A model generated the notes under the pieces. That model was given only the letters and a program-made list of their open reading frames with translations, made no database searches and had not been told where the DNA came from. A stretch of DNA of 64,000 nucleotides from Hsuehochloa calcarea (Eukaryota; Streptophyta; Magnoliopsida; Poales; Poaceae): assembly GCA_036346395.1 (NCBI GenBank), contig CM070611.1:27166473-27230472 (forward strand). The letters run 5' to 3'. Below are positions 1 to 11,136 of this stretch, piece after piece. Within the stretch, counting starts at the first letter, position 1; every line of letters starts with the position of its first letter. Both the position numbers and the translations under genes were made by a program.

Positions 1-560
1 GTGCCTCTTTGAAATCAGGCGATCAGGAACCAACTCAATGACAAACTCGAGGTCTCGAACTGGTGGCATCCCGGGAAGATCTTCAGGAAAGACATCAATG
101 AAGTCACGAACTGTGGGGACTTCACTAATATCTAGAACAGGCTTCGCTTCAAGCGCGAAAAGATGCGGACCTAGCGACCGGTAGCGAACTGCTCGCCGCC
201 GAAAGGCTAGATAGAGACACACTTCTTGGCGCAATCGATTTGTCCCTTATCTTTGAGACAACCAATCCATACCAAGAATTACATCTAGACTTGCGAATGG
301 AGGAGGATAAGATTAGCAAGAATCTTACTCCTCGATCTCAATTGGGACATCCCTACACTCAGTTGACCCTCAACTCCGAACCGGAGAAGCGAATGAGCAA
401 TGGGACCAACAATGGAGTAAAGAGGAGCTCACTAATAGCGACAAAAGACTGAAACAAAAGAATGAGATGCTCTGAATCAAACAAAGCGATGGCAGAATGA
501 GAGTTAACGAGCGTACCCGGCCACGGCGTCGGGTGCCTCCTGTGCCTCCTCTGCTGAGAT
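1..560 (-). pseudogene. gypsy A protease-RT junction (fragment)
   Basis: Minus-strand translation in shifting frames gives the stretch that precedes gypsy reverse transcriptase: a V-R-D-F-I-D-V-F-P-E-D-L-P-G block, then L-E-F-V-I-E-L-V-P and I-S-K-R. This is the usual lead-in to RT after the aspartic protease. Around 240-290 the protease end can be read as an L-G-M-D-W-L-like stretch, as in element B. No frame stays open across the region, because small indels break it every few hundred bases, so it cannot encode a working polyprotein as written. The RT catalytic core is beyond the left edge. Identification as gypsy pol is secure; domain edges are approximate. Confidence 0.75.
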
Positions 561-576
561 GAGGTTGACGCGACCA

Positions 577-1527
577 CTACCCACGCCTTGGGTAGTAGGG
601 ACTATCTTGAGTCTGAGAAGAACCACCTCGGCCCGCGTCCTCCATTAGGGCGAGGCGCTCTATCTTCTTGGGGCATTGGTTCGCATAATGCCCCTTGTTG
701 TTGCAGCGGCGGTGACATCCGCGGTGTGCGGAGGCCTCTGGCGACTCGCGTGTGCGTGATTGGGGCACGGCTGCGAAGGGCGAAGCAGTCTTGGCGGCCT
801 CGGGAAGTCTTGAAGGCGGAGGGCGGGACCGGAGGCGCCCAACACGAGAGCGGAAAGAGGCGCTGCGGCGACTTGTGGGCCTCCACTTGCGCTTGCGGGA
901 ATCCACAAGTGCTCTCCCCGTGCTTTCGACAACGATGGCCTTGTCCACCAAGGCACGGAAATCCGGAAAGTCAGCGATGGATAGCTTGTCCTGCGGCTCC
1001 TCGGACAAACCATCCTTGAACTTCTCTTGCTTGGCCTCATCGGTGGCCACCTCCTCCGAGCATAACGAGCCAAATGGTTGAACTCGTAAAGATACTCGTG
1101 GTGAGCAGCGCCCTTGCACGGCGACAAGAATTCCTTCTTCTTGACTTCATCAAGCGGAAGGAATATGAGCGGCGGAAGGCGTCGGAACTCCTCCCAAGTG
1201 ACGGTGTGACCGTCGGTGCATGGCGAAAGCTCTCCCACCAAGACAAAGCTGCACCCTCCGGTGGTGCGATGCAAGCAGCGCCTTCGTGCTCTGGCGCTGC
1301 GCTATCTGGCTTCCGCTCCACGAGGCGAAGCGATCGTCTGCGTCAAGCGAGTCCTCGGACTGGAGAGCGTGAAGTGAGTGCGAAGAAACTCCGCAAGTCC
1401 CCACGCGGTGGTGTCCACCCCTTGCCGGATCACGAAGCAGGAAAGAGGCGGAAGTGTTGCGCGTGATGGCGTCGGAAGAACCCTCATCCTCTGCGGTTGC
1501 GCTCGATCGAAGAAGGACCTCGGCCAT
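577..1527 (-). pseudogene. gypsy A gag remnant with CCHC zinc knuckle
   Basis: This is the capsid/nucleocapsid protein of element A, which would package element RNA in cytoplasmic particles. The minus-strand frame opens at an ATG at 1527 and reads through three frames. It includes the capsid stretch around 950-1080 (E-A-K-Q-E-K-F-K-D-G-L-S-E-E, followed by D-K-L-S-I) that is typical of plant chromovirus Gag. A nucleocapsid knuckle of form C-x2-3-C-x4-H-x4-C lies at about 664-717 and ends in P-K-K. The best single uninterrupted frame covers 577-1119. At least two frameshifts separate the N-terminus, capsid and knuckle, so the protein is not intact. The same region exists in element B (44800-45841) with different frameshifts. 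Confidence 0.8.
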
Positions 1528-1639
1528 GGTCGGAGGAGGAGGAAGATCCTCGTCGACGGTGGCCCGGCCTTGGCGCTACGAGTCGTCCGGCCATCTGTTA
1601 CAAGAAACTTTGGTTAAAACTAGACTCAAAGATTAAAAG

Positions 1640-2450
1640 CCGAAAGCGAAAAGCTAACGACTAGGGAATGGAAGATCACCCTAGCAGAAAGCCAAAACCG
1701 GTATGTGTATAAACTTAGGCGAGGTTTACAAAAGACTCCAAAAGCGGCAAGGAATCATAAAACCAAAGCTCAACTCCCCAATGCAACTAACCGTATTGAA
1801 TGAGCGAGTAATTGTTTGAGAAGATAAAAATTAGAAGGTCAAGGTAAGATCTAATACCACTTAAGATCAAGGCTAAATCGTGAAAATAGTGTTAGATACA
1901 TAGCCAACTAGTATCACATCTTACCCTTTTAACCCCACAAGTTTTAGTTGATTAACTCCTCATTTTCTACCTCATTAGAAACCATCGAGCTTCTGTCGGA
2001 AATTGAGGTTCTTTGTAGTGATTTAGCATCAAGCTTCGGTAGAAGTCTTCCATTCTAGAAACTTCAAAACTGGCACACTTCAATTTGCCAAGCTCGGTGG
2101 TCCTATCGAAACCATTGAGCTTCTTTGTCTGAAATTGAAGCGTCTTTGTTCAGATTCGCATCAAGCCTCTAGCGAAACCTTGATCCGAAACTTCAAAACC
2201 CTAAGAACTTCAATTTGCCAAACTCAGTGGTTCCCAAAACCCATTTAATCGATAACACTATCTTTGAAAAGAAGATGAGAGGAAAACAACTTTCAAACTC
2301 AAATTAGAGTAAGATGAGAGGAGAAAGCTAAGATAGGTAAGGAATAAAACCTGAGAACTTACTTAAGCTTTCATAAATCATTTGATACTTTGAAAATAAA
2401 GTTTTCCAAAATATCCTAAAGACGACCAACTTGGGTTACTACGGTCAGTA
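1640..2450 (-). other. gypsy A untranslated leader
   Basis: Roughly 800 bp lie between the gag start and the primer-binding site with no coding potential. Its main content is the tandem duplication listed separately. The same leader is found in element B at about 45900-46780. Confidence 0.7.
1978..2235 (-). repeat. Two-unit tandem duplication in gypsy A leader
   Basis: Two units of about 130 bp (1978-2107 and 2108-2235) each begin GAAACCAT(C/T)GAGCTTCT and end near AATTTGCCAA(G/A)CTC(G/A)GTGGT. They are diverged but clearly collinear. The same pair occurs in element B at 46300-46563, so the duplication predates both insertions and belongs to the family. Confidence 0.75.
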
Positions 2451-2468
2451 TGGCTCTGATACCAAACC
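2451..2468 (-). promoter_or_regulatory. Primer-binding site (tRNA-iMet type), gypsy A
   Basis: On the minus strand this reads GGTTTGGTATCAGAGCCA, which contains the canonical TGGTATCAGAGCCA complement of the 3' end of initiator tRNA-Met, one base inside the LTR end. Minus-strand DNA synthesis would start here. Confidence 0.9.
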
Positions 2469-2469
2469 T

Positions 2470-5400
2470 TGTGAGACCCCGGTTTATCGACTTGTAATCT
2501 TAACCATCCACTTGGTCCTAGCATCACAAATCAGGTAATCCGAGACTCGAGACATGTATACTTCCCAGAGTGCAGTATACACACCTCTTTACAAAGTTCA
2601 TGCATCAATTCCATTCATTCACATAGAACCGAAACATAAACAACAAACCAGAGGATAACATAAATAAAGGATAGTCATTACAAAAGAGAGGCCGACCGGC
2701 CAAATGACAAATACATAAAGAAATTTAACAGCGGAAGCAAAAGTGCCATAAGATGGCTATAAAACAAAAGAGCCAATCAGTGTGCCTTTAACCCACAAGG
2801 CAACCGACCGGACCGCCAGGCTAGTCGTCGAATCCACAGCACAACTCACAAAAGTGAGGCCCTTGGGGCTCACCTTCTTCCTCTGCAAGCAAAAGCAGCC
2901 CAGCAAAAACTGGGTGAGTACTTTGAATGTACTCACAAGATATATAAGAATGATAACAGATCTATGCAATAACTACATGCAAGCTTATTTAAGTGGAGCA
3001 GGTTAGGACTCAAACTTTTAAGCATAAAGCAAGTTTTATTTGCAATAATGTAATAGATTGAAAGCCATTTAACAAATCTGATTTTATTTGATACAAACAG
3101 TAGTAATCAAGTAGCAACAACAATAAAACCAGTCTGGAAGTGACTAACCATTAGTCACCACAACAATAGCATGAATTACCCATTCATGCCAACCATGTCA
3201 AGTTTTAATTTTTTTAAAAACAAAAATAGTTGTTGAAGTCTAGATCTTGCGGGAAATCTCCAAGCGTGTCCATAACCTAGGACGAGGCTATTCGAATAGT
3301 TTTATCCCTGCAGGGTGTACCAACTTACCCACATGTCAGACCGCCCTTTTTGCCACATGATTAAGCACACTTCCTTTGGTATCTGCAAGCACGGCTAAGT
3401 CCTCGAGACATTTCCAATATTGTGTATTAACTCTGAGCCGCCGTATGGATAGAAACCCATACGTTGTGTCGGAGTCATTGTAAAGCCTCGGTCAACTACC
3501 CGTCGCGAGTAAAGCCTTGGACAACTACAATGCTCCTCGAGGTGGAGAGCCTACAGGAATCTCCACCACGCACACCCAACACAAAAACCCAGAGAACACA
3601 TATCATGTTTCACACAACACACACAACCCCTCCTGCGACTCGGAGATAACACCGCCAAAGTACTACGTCAAGAGGGTCCCATATAACCCTCATGTGGTTA
3701 GTACGCAAAAGTACTTGGATCAATGGCGCAAGCAACATTTTCGGTCCTTAGGGACTGGGCACCTTTCCTTGTCAAACCCAACAATCACACCAACATGCCA
3801 TTGTGCCCAAGTCAAATCATTTTGTTTCATTTTGGTTGTTACAAAACTAAAGCATAAAGTGCTGAACCAAAAATAAACAAAATGATTTGTGTGATCAAGG
3901 TCATCGACTAAGTCGATAACAGCCCAATTCTACCGGTAGCTAAGCATTTCTAAGCATGACATCGCAAAGGCAGTAAAGAGCATAATTAAATCAGGGCTCT
4001 AATTCACGGTGAAGATAATAACTTATGGTTGTGGCGGGGATAACATTTTAATGGCAACAATGCATTAGGAATAGCTACCTCTAAGCAGGCAAAAATAATT
4101 GGACACAAAAGCAATGCATACATATAATTTGTAAACAAGATATTAGGCTTTGAAAGTAATGGGACATTTATGATCAAATATCTTGCACTTCTTTGTGGGT
4201 CAAGGTGTTCTTGAGGATCAACAATATTATGAATGTGCTCTTGGATCCTAACGAGAAAGCAAAAGCAGCAGATAAAACGAATAAAATACAAAGACCCAAC
4301 AGTAAACATTCTCCAAAAATTCCAAAAATTTTACAGTAGCAAGATAATGATTTATAAAGAATTTAGCAACAAGAACCAATTGATTTGGATTCTTAATGCC
4401 AAAGATATGACCAAAACAATTTTAGTCAGCTTTTATAAATCAAAAATGCTACTATTCATTAGCAAAATTTTCTGGAGCTATACTGAGGTTGGAAACATTT
4501 TTAACTTAAAGATGAGTTAAAAACATAACCAGCAAAATTTGAATCAACCGAAAAGGAGTTGAAATGAATTAGTTATGCATTTTACAAGTTATCACATTTT
4601 TCGGTTGATAAATAAATCCTCTCGGGAAATTCAGAATTTAGAAATGGCGTGGCGAGCGAGGCGTCGATCTCGGATCCGACGGTCGCGTCAGCGCTAACTT
4701 GTAGCCTTGCTTGCCATGAAACCACAGTGGATTAACCGTTGGATCGAGATCAACGGTCCCATTCCACCACTTTAGTCGAGCCTTGCGAGGCGATCCGGAC
4801 AACGTCGTCGTCGCCGTTGGATCGGATCCAACGGTCCCACGTCAGATGGGGCGTTCGGCGGTCCGGCGTTCCGCAGCGCGCGCGAGCCGTGGATCGGGAT
4901 CAACGCTCGCGCGGACTCGCGCATCGGGACCATTGATCTTAGATCCAGCGGTCCACGAGAGCCAGAGCGCAGCGGCGAATTCAAAATTTTCTCTGTGAGC
5001 GTGGGCGTAGATCTAAGGATCGACGGTCCAAAATGGCCTGCGTTCAAACCAACGTCTGTTTTCGTCGGCAAAAATGTCGGAGGAGAGCGGCTCGCGCCGC
5101 CGGCGGCTCGGCGCGGCGGTGCGAGCAAGTGCCCAAAATGGGTCCCAAACATCATTGCGCACCTAAGAGTACCAATGGCGTTGGTGAGGTGGTCGAGCAG
5201 CCGCAAGCGGAGAGAACCGAGGTGACCGCAAAGTGGCAACGAAAAAAAAGCAAGCGGCTCAGTGCGGTCCAAGGGGGTGGTGCGAGCCACTAGGGACTAA
5301 AGAGGGTTACAGGCGCAAAGGATGCAGAGAAGAGTCGAAGCGCTCAGGCGAAGAAGAATGGCGATTCGGCGAAAAGGAAATCGAATTGGCTCGTCCTGGA

Positions 5401-6601
5401 CAAATTGAACCGAATTGAGTGAGGTTAAGCGTCGATGAGTAGAGGAGAGCGAGAGGAGCAAAGACTCGTGGAAGAAAACCCCATTGCCGAGCTTCAGAAG
5501 CTCCAAAACCGTCAATGGCGGCGAGAGCTTCCGAGAATCGTGGCTCCAGCGAGCTTGTGAGTGCTAGCTAGAGCTGCGGTGTGGCTAAAGGAAGCTAAGG
5601 GAGAAACCAAGGAGCTTAAATAGCGGGCATGGCGAGAAGCAAAGCGATATCCCTTCGAGTCAACACGGCCATTTGGCGCGAGAGGCGGCAGGGCGGTTGG
5701 AGAGTGGGCGTCGAGGAGGAGCACAGCGGGCATTAAATGCGTGCGAGATAGCCGTTTAAAAGCGGCCGTGGATTGGATTGGAAGCTGCGGCTTTTCTCCT
5801 CTGCGCCGCGCCATGGCTTCTTTCACGCTTGTATTGACGGAGGAAGGAGCGACTCGTCGATCGTCGGATGGAAATCGAAAGGTGAGTTAGATCGAATGGA
5901 TTACAGCGGTTCCGTCGTTCAAGCGGTCGAAGACCGTTCGATGTTGATCAGCGGTGAGTTGGATCGGGTGGATTAAACGATTCCATCGTTCAGCGGTCGA
6001 GGCCGTTCGATGCGATCCAACGGCTCACGACACGCACACCCGATCGACCACGCCGGTGCGATTAGTTATTGGACCGAGTCCGATGGCTCGAGCGAGCACT
6101 GGTTCGAACAGAGGAGCAGTGCAAACCAACTAGGGTTTGAATTAAAGCTGATTTTGAGGAATTTGTTTAAGGTAGCAAACCAGCTCCAAAAATTATGAAA
6201 TTTTAGCTGGAGGTTCTTGTGACAGAGGAACCTTATATAAAATTTTCAGAGACTTTTATGCACTGCATTTTTCTCTAAAAATTTCAGAAGGCTACTTTAG
6301 GAGTTTGACTAAGGTTTGACTTGTCTCAAAAATTATCAAATAATTTCTGAAAATTATGAAATAATTCTGAGGTGTTAACCATCCCTCCTAGGTTCAATGA
6401 AAATTATTTTCAGGGGTTGGGCACAAGATTTTCATGAAGGAGATTTGTGTTGGTGTCCAAATGGCAATTTAATTTTTGATTCCACATAATTCTTTTACAA
6501 AAATTATGGAACTGATTACAAAAATCAAGATCAGAGAAAAAGTTTTAATTTCTCCTCATTTTTATTACATTTGAAACACAAACCAATTTTGGGATGTTAC
6601 A
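2470..6601 (-). repeat. Gypsy A 5' LTR (about 4.13 kb)
   Basis: In element orientation the LTR starts TGTAACATCCC (6601 leftwards) and ends GGGGTCTCACA (2470), so it has TG...CA ends. It aligns along its length with the two LTRs of element B. It carries a TATA-like box near 5613-5624, two clusters of GATCCAACGGT-type boxes (about 4670-5040 and 5870-6020), a palindrome at 3288-3299 and a hairpin at 2914-2936. No coding potential is credible; the many short open frames are on both strands and unrelated between copies. Confidence 0.9.
5613..5624 (-). promoter_or_regulatory. TATA-like box of gypsy A LTR
   Basis: On the minus strand this reads CTATTTAAGC. Both LTRs of element B have CTATATAAGC at the aligned position, which supports it as the core promoter; copy A carries an A-to-T change within the box. 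Confidence 0.55.
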
Positions 6602-7184
6602 GAGACTTATCGACTAGATGGTGGTCATGATTTGACCTAGTCATTATAGACATTCCGACCAGGGGGTGGTCATAACCTGGCCCGGTCGTGACAAGTATCT
6701 TCGACCAACGGTATACTAGAGGGCTATTATAATACTATTACCTAAAATAAATATTATAGATAAATAACTTTATTAATTGAGGATTATTCAATCCTCGTCA
6801 AGAGATACTTCATCCGTCCCGCAATATAAGCTCTATTCTTGGGAAGCATTGTCTCATAATACAATTCCATTGCAGATATCAAATGTGTACTTATTGCAAT
6901 ATTTTTATCATAATAGCCCTCATTTTATGCTAACAAAGTGGATGGGTAATTATATATATTATTTAATAGGAGTATGTATAGTCTAATAATATTAACTTTT
7001 TGTTACATTTAACTTCTCTTGGTTTGTGTGTACTGATAATTTTTGAACTTGTATCGTGGAGCGATGAGTTAGTGAAAAGTTGAGGGCGACTATTTATGGA
7101 TCTTGGAGGCTAGAAGGCGCATCTAAGCGTGGGTAGGTCAACCTTTGGTATTATTATTCACCTGGCTTCCTCGATGAAACAGAG
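6602..7184. other. Spacer between gypsy A and copia C3
   Basis: AT-rich DNA with no gene visible. The first 120 bp contain a repeated GGTGGTCAT(G/A) phrase and could be the tail of another dead element. The middle holds the possible MITE listed separately. The last bases, 7185-7189, are the target duplication of copia C3. Confidence 0.6.
6808..6972. mobile_element. Possible degenerate Stowaway-like MITE
   Basis: The left end CTTCATCCGTCCCGCAATAT closely resembles the Stowaway terminal sequence (CTCCCTCCGTCCC...), and the right end is GGAG. TA dinucleotides flank both sides, the usual Tc1/mariner target. The 165-bp interior is AT-rich and noncoding. The right terminal repeat is poorly preserved, so the call rests mainly on the left end and the TA flanks. 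Confidence 0.4.
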
Positions 7185-7189
7185 CAATC

Positions 7190-7454
7190 TATTGGCAAAC
7201 TATGGGCTTGGCCCGTGCCCGACCATGTGTGGCGCCTCATCTCAAACCTAGCGAGGTGCATAAACTACAAATAGGGGATCTTTAGTCATTGTAAAAGATT
7301 GATCGCGTGAAGAGAAATAAAGAAGCAAGAAATCCCTACGTCTATGTGTTCAATCTATTATTTTGTTCTTGTGTTCTTGCATTATTCTTACAATTATGAG
7401 TTTGTCTACGAGGTAATCGCTCGGACTGGACTCGCCAGCGATGGTTCCTCAACA
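7190..7454 (+). repeat. C3 5' LTR
   Basis: It aligns with 59526-59788. The first bases read TATTGGCAAACTATGGG, against TGTTGGGAAACTATGGG in the 3' copy, so the terminal TG has mutated to TA. It ends CTCAACA. It includes a degraded TATA region near 7266 and is followed at once by CGTTATCAGCACGA, which resembles the primer-binding region of several plant copia elements. Confidence 0.85.
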
Positions 7455-8750
7455 CGTTATCAGCACGATCGACTCTCCTCATATCGAAGCGTGTAGTTGA
7501 AGAAGCGACTCGTAGATTGAGCGTTTTTCTAGATCGCTTTCAATTCTTCAAATTTTGATTTCTATATTAGTTTTCTACGGTGAAAATCCGCTCTAATCTA
7601 CCCTAAGTCGACTGAAGTCGCGGCGATGATGTCGATCAGTGTATTGCAAGAAAGAGTAGATGATGATTGCATTGTAGATTGCAAATACGTTTTAATCTAC
7701 CACGAGCTGACTTGAAGTCACTGGCCAAACCGATAAGCGTGTTGCCCGAAACACACCGCCCGAAGAGCGCCGCCGTACCGGCCGAACTCGCACGCCGCCG
7801 TGTCGCGCCAGCAGCACCATCATGGCCGTAACACCGCTAGCTCTCACACGAAGCACCCGCACCGTCGTTTTGTCGCCGCTGACACCGCCAGCCTTCATGT
7901 CGCCGCACGGCACTGTCCCTGCACACGGCCGCCTCGCACTCAAAGAAGCGGATGGCCTACAGCCGCACCAACAACATGCACCCGAACCCGAAGCCCCTCC
8001 ACCGATGCTCGCACGCAGTTGACCGCCCGCCGCCAGTGTTGCTGCGCCCCGCCAGGCACACTCACACGTGCATGAAGTCGCTGGCCCCCTCCTCCTGCAT
8101 GGGGTACCCCGTGCCGCTACCGGAACCCGCACGGTGTCGGCACTTCAAGCCGTGCCCACGCCGGCCCCGCACGGCCACGACATCGCCGCCCGAGCTGCAC
8201 CCGCACCGGTCGCCCACCCTGCCATGCACCTCCGTCCCCAGCCATGCGCTCGTAGCACGCCGCCACATCCATGGGTGCTCCCGACGGACTCCGCATCGGC
8301 CTCCCTGCTAGCCTAGAACGTTGTGCCGCCAGCCATGCCCGCCACAACCACGGACTCTCGTGCACAAGCCGTGCGCCGCCACCATGGAGAATAGGGTAGG
8401 GGAACCCTAAATCTCCTGCCCCCTTTGACCAGCCGTGCAATGGGCCGAATGGGCCAGCGCAACTGAAAGAACAAAAGAAATGGGGGAAGGCTGGCCCACT
8501 CGGGAGAGAAAAATCCCGAGATAAAAAAAGGGAAAGAAAAGGGAAAACCCAAAAATTTGCAAATAAACCTTCAAAGTTCTGAAAATTATGAGGATTTTTT
8601 CGGGATAAGTAATTTTTTTAGAAACCCCCCTGGAGTTGGGAAAATTTACAACGGATTACGGTTTTTATACATTCTTGCCGAATAAACCCCTAGCAATAAG
8701 AAAATTGCGTGAAATTTTTCTCAGAACTGAAAATTAGCACCTAAGTCAGA
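7455..8750 (+). other. C3 leader with GC-rich block
   Basis: After the putative primer-binding site comes an AT-balanced stretch, then an abruptly C/G-rich block (about 7730-8360), then AT-rich sequence. Short frames exist on both strands of the GC block but share no recognisable protein motif, and none continues into pol. I treat it as leader or acquired noncoding DNA. Gag and most of integrase, expected here, are absent, so a deletion has joined the leader to the 3' part of integrase. Confidence 0.5.
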
Positions 8751-9063
8751 TAAATGTTTCTTCATAGGATATCCTAGGGAAACCAAAGGATATTATTTCT
8801 ACAATCAAGAGGAGGGCAAAGTGTTTGTTGCCTGAAATAGTATCTTTTTGGAGAAAGAGTTTCTTTCAAAAGGAGTCAGTAGGAGAAAGATACAACTCGA
8901 AGAAGTTCGGGAACCATCTGAAAGTGTTTCAACTTCTCTTGAACCTCTACGAGACGAATAATGTGTTGTTGAACTGTAGATGAGACATCACCTTACGTAG
9001 ATCTAAAAGGCGCGTCGATTGCACTGTAAGGTATGGGCATGGCGTATTATTGATGATTAATGG
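8751..9063 (+). pseudogene. C3 pol, integrase-RT linker fragment
   Basis: The plus strand translates as a copia integrase C-terminus and linker: F-I-G-Y-P-R-E-T-K-G-Y-Y-F-Y, then K-V-F-V-A, then F-L-E-K-E-F-L, and near 9030-9063 R-Y-G-H-G-V-L-L-M-I-N-G, which normally leads into reverse transcriptase. Stop codons and frame slips are present. The frame is cut at 9063/9064 by a gypsy LTR, and the beginning of RT is not found on the far side. Confidence 0.75.
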
Positions 9064-9270
9064 TGTGAGACCCGGTTTATCAGAACTTGTAATCTTAACC
9101 ATCCATTCGGTCCTAGCATCACAAGCGGATAATCCAGAGACTCGAGACATGTATACTTCCCGAAAATGCGTATATACACCTCATCACAAAATTTATGTAT
9201 CAATTCCATTCATCCACATAGAACCGAAACACGAGCGAGCAGTATTAATAATATTAAGCGGAGTCATTCT
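9064..9270 (-). repeat. Gypsy LTR fragment (-), 3' terminal part
   Basis: It begins TGTGAGACCCGG and matches the first 200 bp of the gypsy A and B LTRs (plus-strand order). It stops at GAGTCATT, where the C2 LTR begins. Its remaining approximately 3.9 kb is not visible right of the C2 element and would have to lie in the gap or have been deleted. Confidence 0.8.
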
Positions 9271-11136
9271 TGTAGGGGCAGGAAAGGCGACTAGTGGGGG
9301 GTGAATTGGCGCTTTCACAATTTTCGCCTAAGTCGAATTCAACACGAACTTTACTCCTATAGCTATGAGAGCTAAGAAGATCGATAAGCACCAGTGGAAA
9401 CCTTGTCTTTGAATTCGATAACCCCGAGCAACCACGACACAAATGTGGAGACTTAAATTCAAAGGGTTGATCTCAGGCACGAGCGGTCGGACCGGCTACC
9501 ACAGGCGGTCGGACCGGCGTTCAACCAATGATCGGCCGGCAACTAAGCGGCGGTCGGACCGGTGGGCCGCGATTCGACCGTGAGCGGCGGTCGAATATCT
9601 GGCGGTCGGACCGCCGTTACAAAACCAGTCGACCAGTTCGATCCGATCTTGAAAAATCCACCCCAAATCCAAAGCGAAATTTGATCAACTTTTGATTCAA
9701 CCAATGAAGCTTGACCAAATTTGAGCACACCTCCCTAATGATATTAGAGACCTATTTCTAGCGACGATCCGTCAGATCCACTTTGAGAATCGATCTCTCG
9801 AGTTTTACCAAAGAAGTGCATAAACCTAGAAATATGAAAAACTTTGATTCAAGACTTGCTTGTGGGGTTGATGGTCTAGATGATTCTAGGAGTACTCCCA
9901 CATCAAAGCAAGACACAAAGGGTCAAAAGACCAAGTTTAAACACTTGAATCAAGGAAGCACCAAATTCATCCAAATGAGAGAAGAACACAAAGAGGAGAC
10001 AAATGATCTCTCAAGCAAGCATCACAAGATTGATTGATCTCACAAGATGCTTACAAAGCCACTCCAACAAGGAGGACAAGAGCTCACTCAAGGAGCATAC
10101 AATCTCTCCTCTCTTCCTCTCCAAACCCTAACCCTAGAAAAGCAAGGGAAGAAACCAAATGAATGCCTCTATTTGTTTTCCTTCTCCCCCTTTCCTATTT
10201 ATACTAGAGAGGACTAGAGTTTCACATTTGGGGCCCACTCACACATGGGACCCACATACTAATCTGTTGAAGCAATCGCCTGCTTCACCACGTGTAGGTT
10301 GATCAGCGGTTCTCATCGACGCCAAGCCTCTCTTGTCCGAATCCCATCGGGACCTCCCGAAGACTTGCACCGATATCCGCGCGCTTTGATCCAACGGTAT
10401 GTCGAACCACCCGTTCGATCCATCTTGTCCATACGCACCATGCTTGAGTCACACAACCTCACCGGTATCCACGATCGTTACGGACCTCGGCTCTCCAAGC
10501 GTAGTCGATCCACTCACCGTTGACGTCGTTGACCTGCAAGCCACCTGCACAGCAATAGACAAACAAACCGTTTCCGGGAACAAGTTCTTCACAACTTGAC
10601 CCACGTTAGTTCCACAATGCAATAAGCAATAATAAAGCATTGATAACTAAACATTAAACACAATACACATGCATCAATGCGAACTTGGCAAACCTCCAAG
10701 TCACTGCCGGTCTGACCGCCCCACGGGCGGTCAGGCCGATATCGAGCGATCGGACCGCTCCCTGCACGGCGGTCGGACGGTCAAGACAACCAAAAATCTA
10801 GCTTGAAAATCCGAAACCTTCTGGAATTTTCAACTCAATAGAACTTTTGACTGGGAGCTCCAAAAATGATGGGACCACATCAAGGAGACTCCCCTCACTT
10901 GCCTACACAACCTATTTTTGGCTTAGCCCCAAAATCCAACTTTAGGTCGGGCCAGTCAGGCCAGCCACCACCTTCCGGTCCGGCCAGTCCCACAATGATC
11001 GACCGCCCCCTCCACCGGTCGACCGCTTTGTGGTGCGGCGAAACAAACAAACCACGCGAGATTTTGCAAACCAACAAAGCCATTGCCAATTGACTCATCA
11101 TCACGGGATCGTGCACATATCCTCACGATATCCACA
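9271..11136 (-). repeat. C2(-) outer 3' LTR (about 1.87 kb)
   Basis: It has TG...CA ends in element orientation (TGTGGATATCG... at 11136, ...CCTACA at 9271). It aligns with 15206-17052 and, inverted, with 54217-56110. It contains two clusters of CGGTCGGACCG-type palindromes (9481-9620 and 10705-11030). The left flank is gypsy LTR sequence. Confidence 0.85.
10195..10204 (-). promoter_or_regulatory. TATA box of C2(-) outer LTR
   Basis: The minus strand reads GTATAAATAG; it is conserved as TATAAATAG in the other two C2 LTRs. A TTAGGGTTT telo-box-like motif lies about 65 bp downstream in element orientation. Confidence 0.6.

Larger units (their letters stand above)
1..6601 (-). mobile_element. 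Ty3/gypsy chromovirus-type element A, 5' portion
   Basis: This is the 5' part of a minus-strand LTR retrotransposon whose remaining pol and 3' LTR lie beyond the left edge. Read leftwards from 6601 it has a 4.1-kb LTR (6601-2470), a tRNA-iMet primer-binding site, a noncoding leader with a tandem duplication, gag with a CCHC knuckle, and the start of the protease/RT polyprotein. Layout and sequence match element B (37488-50861), whose pol ends in a chromodomain, so A belongs to the same family. Long LTRs plus a chromodomain fit the Del/Tekay group; that placement is by recall of family features. The base after the LTR starts GAGAC, the expected target duplication, whose partner is outside the window. 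Confidence 0.9.

Noticed and set aside
7692..8552. Overlapping open frames on both strands in the GC-rich block
   Set aside because: They are explained by low stop frequency in GC-rich DNA; no start context, motif or continuation into pol supports a gene.
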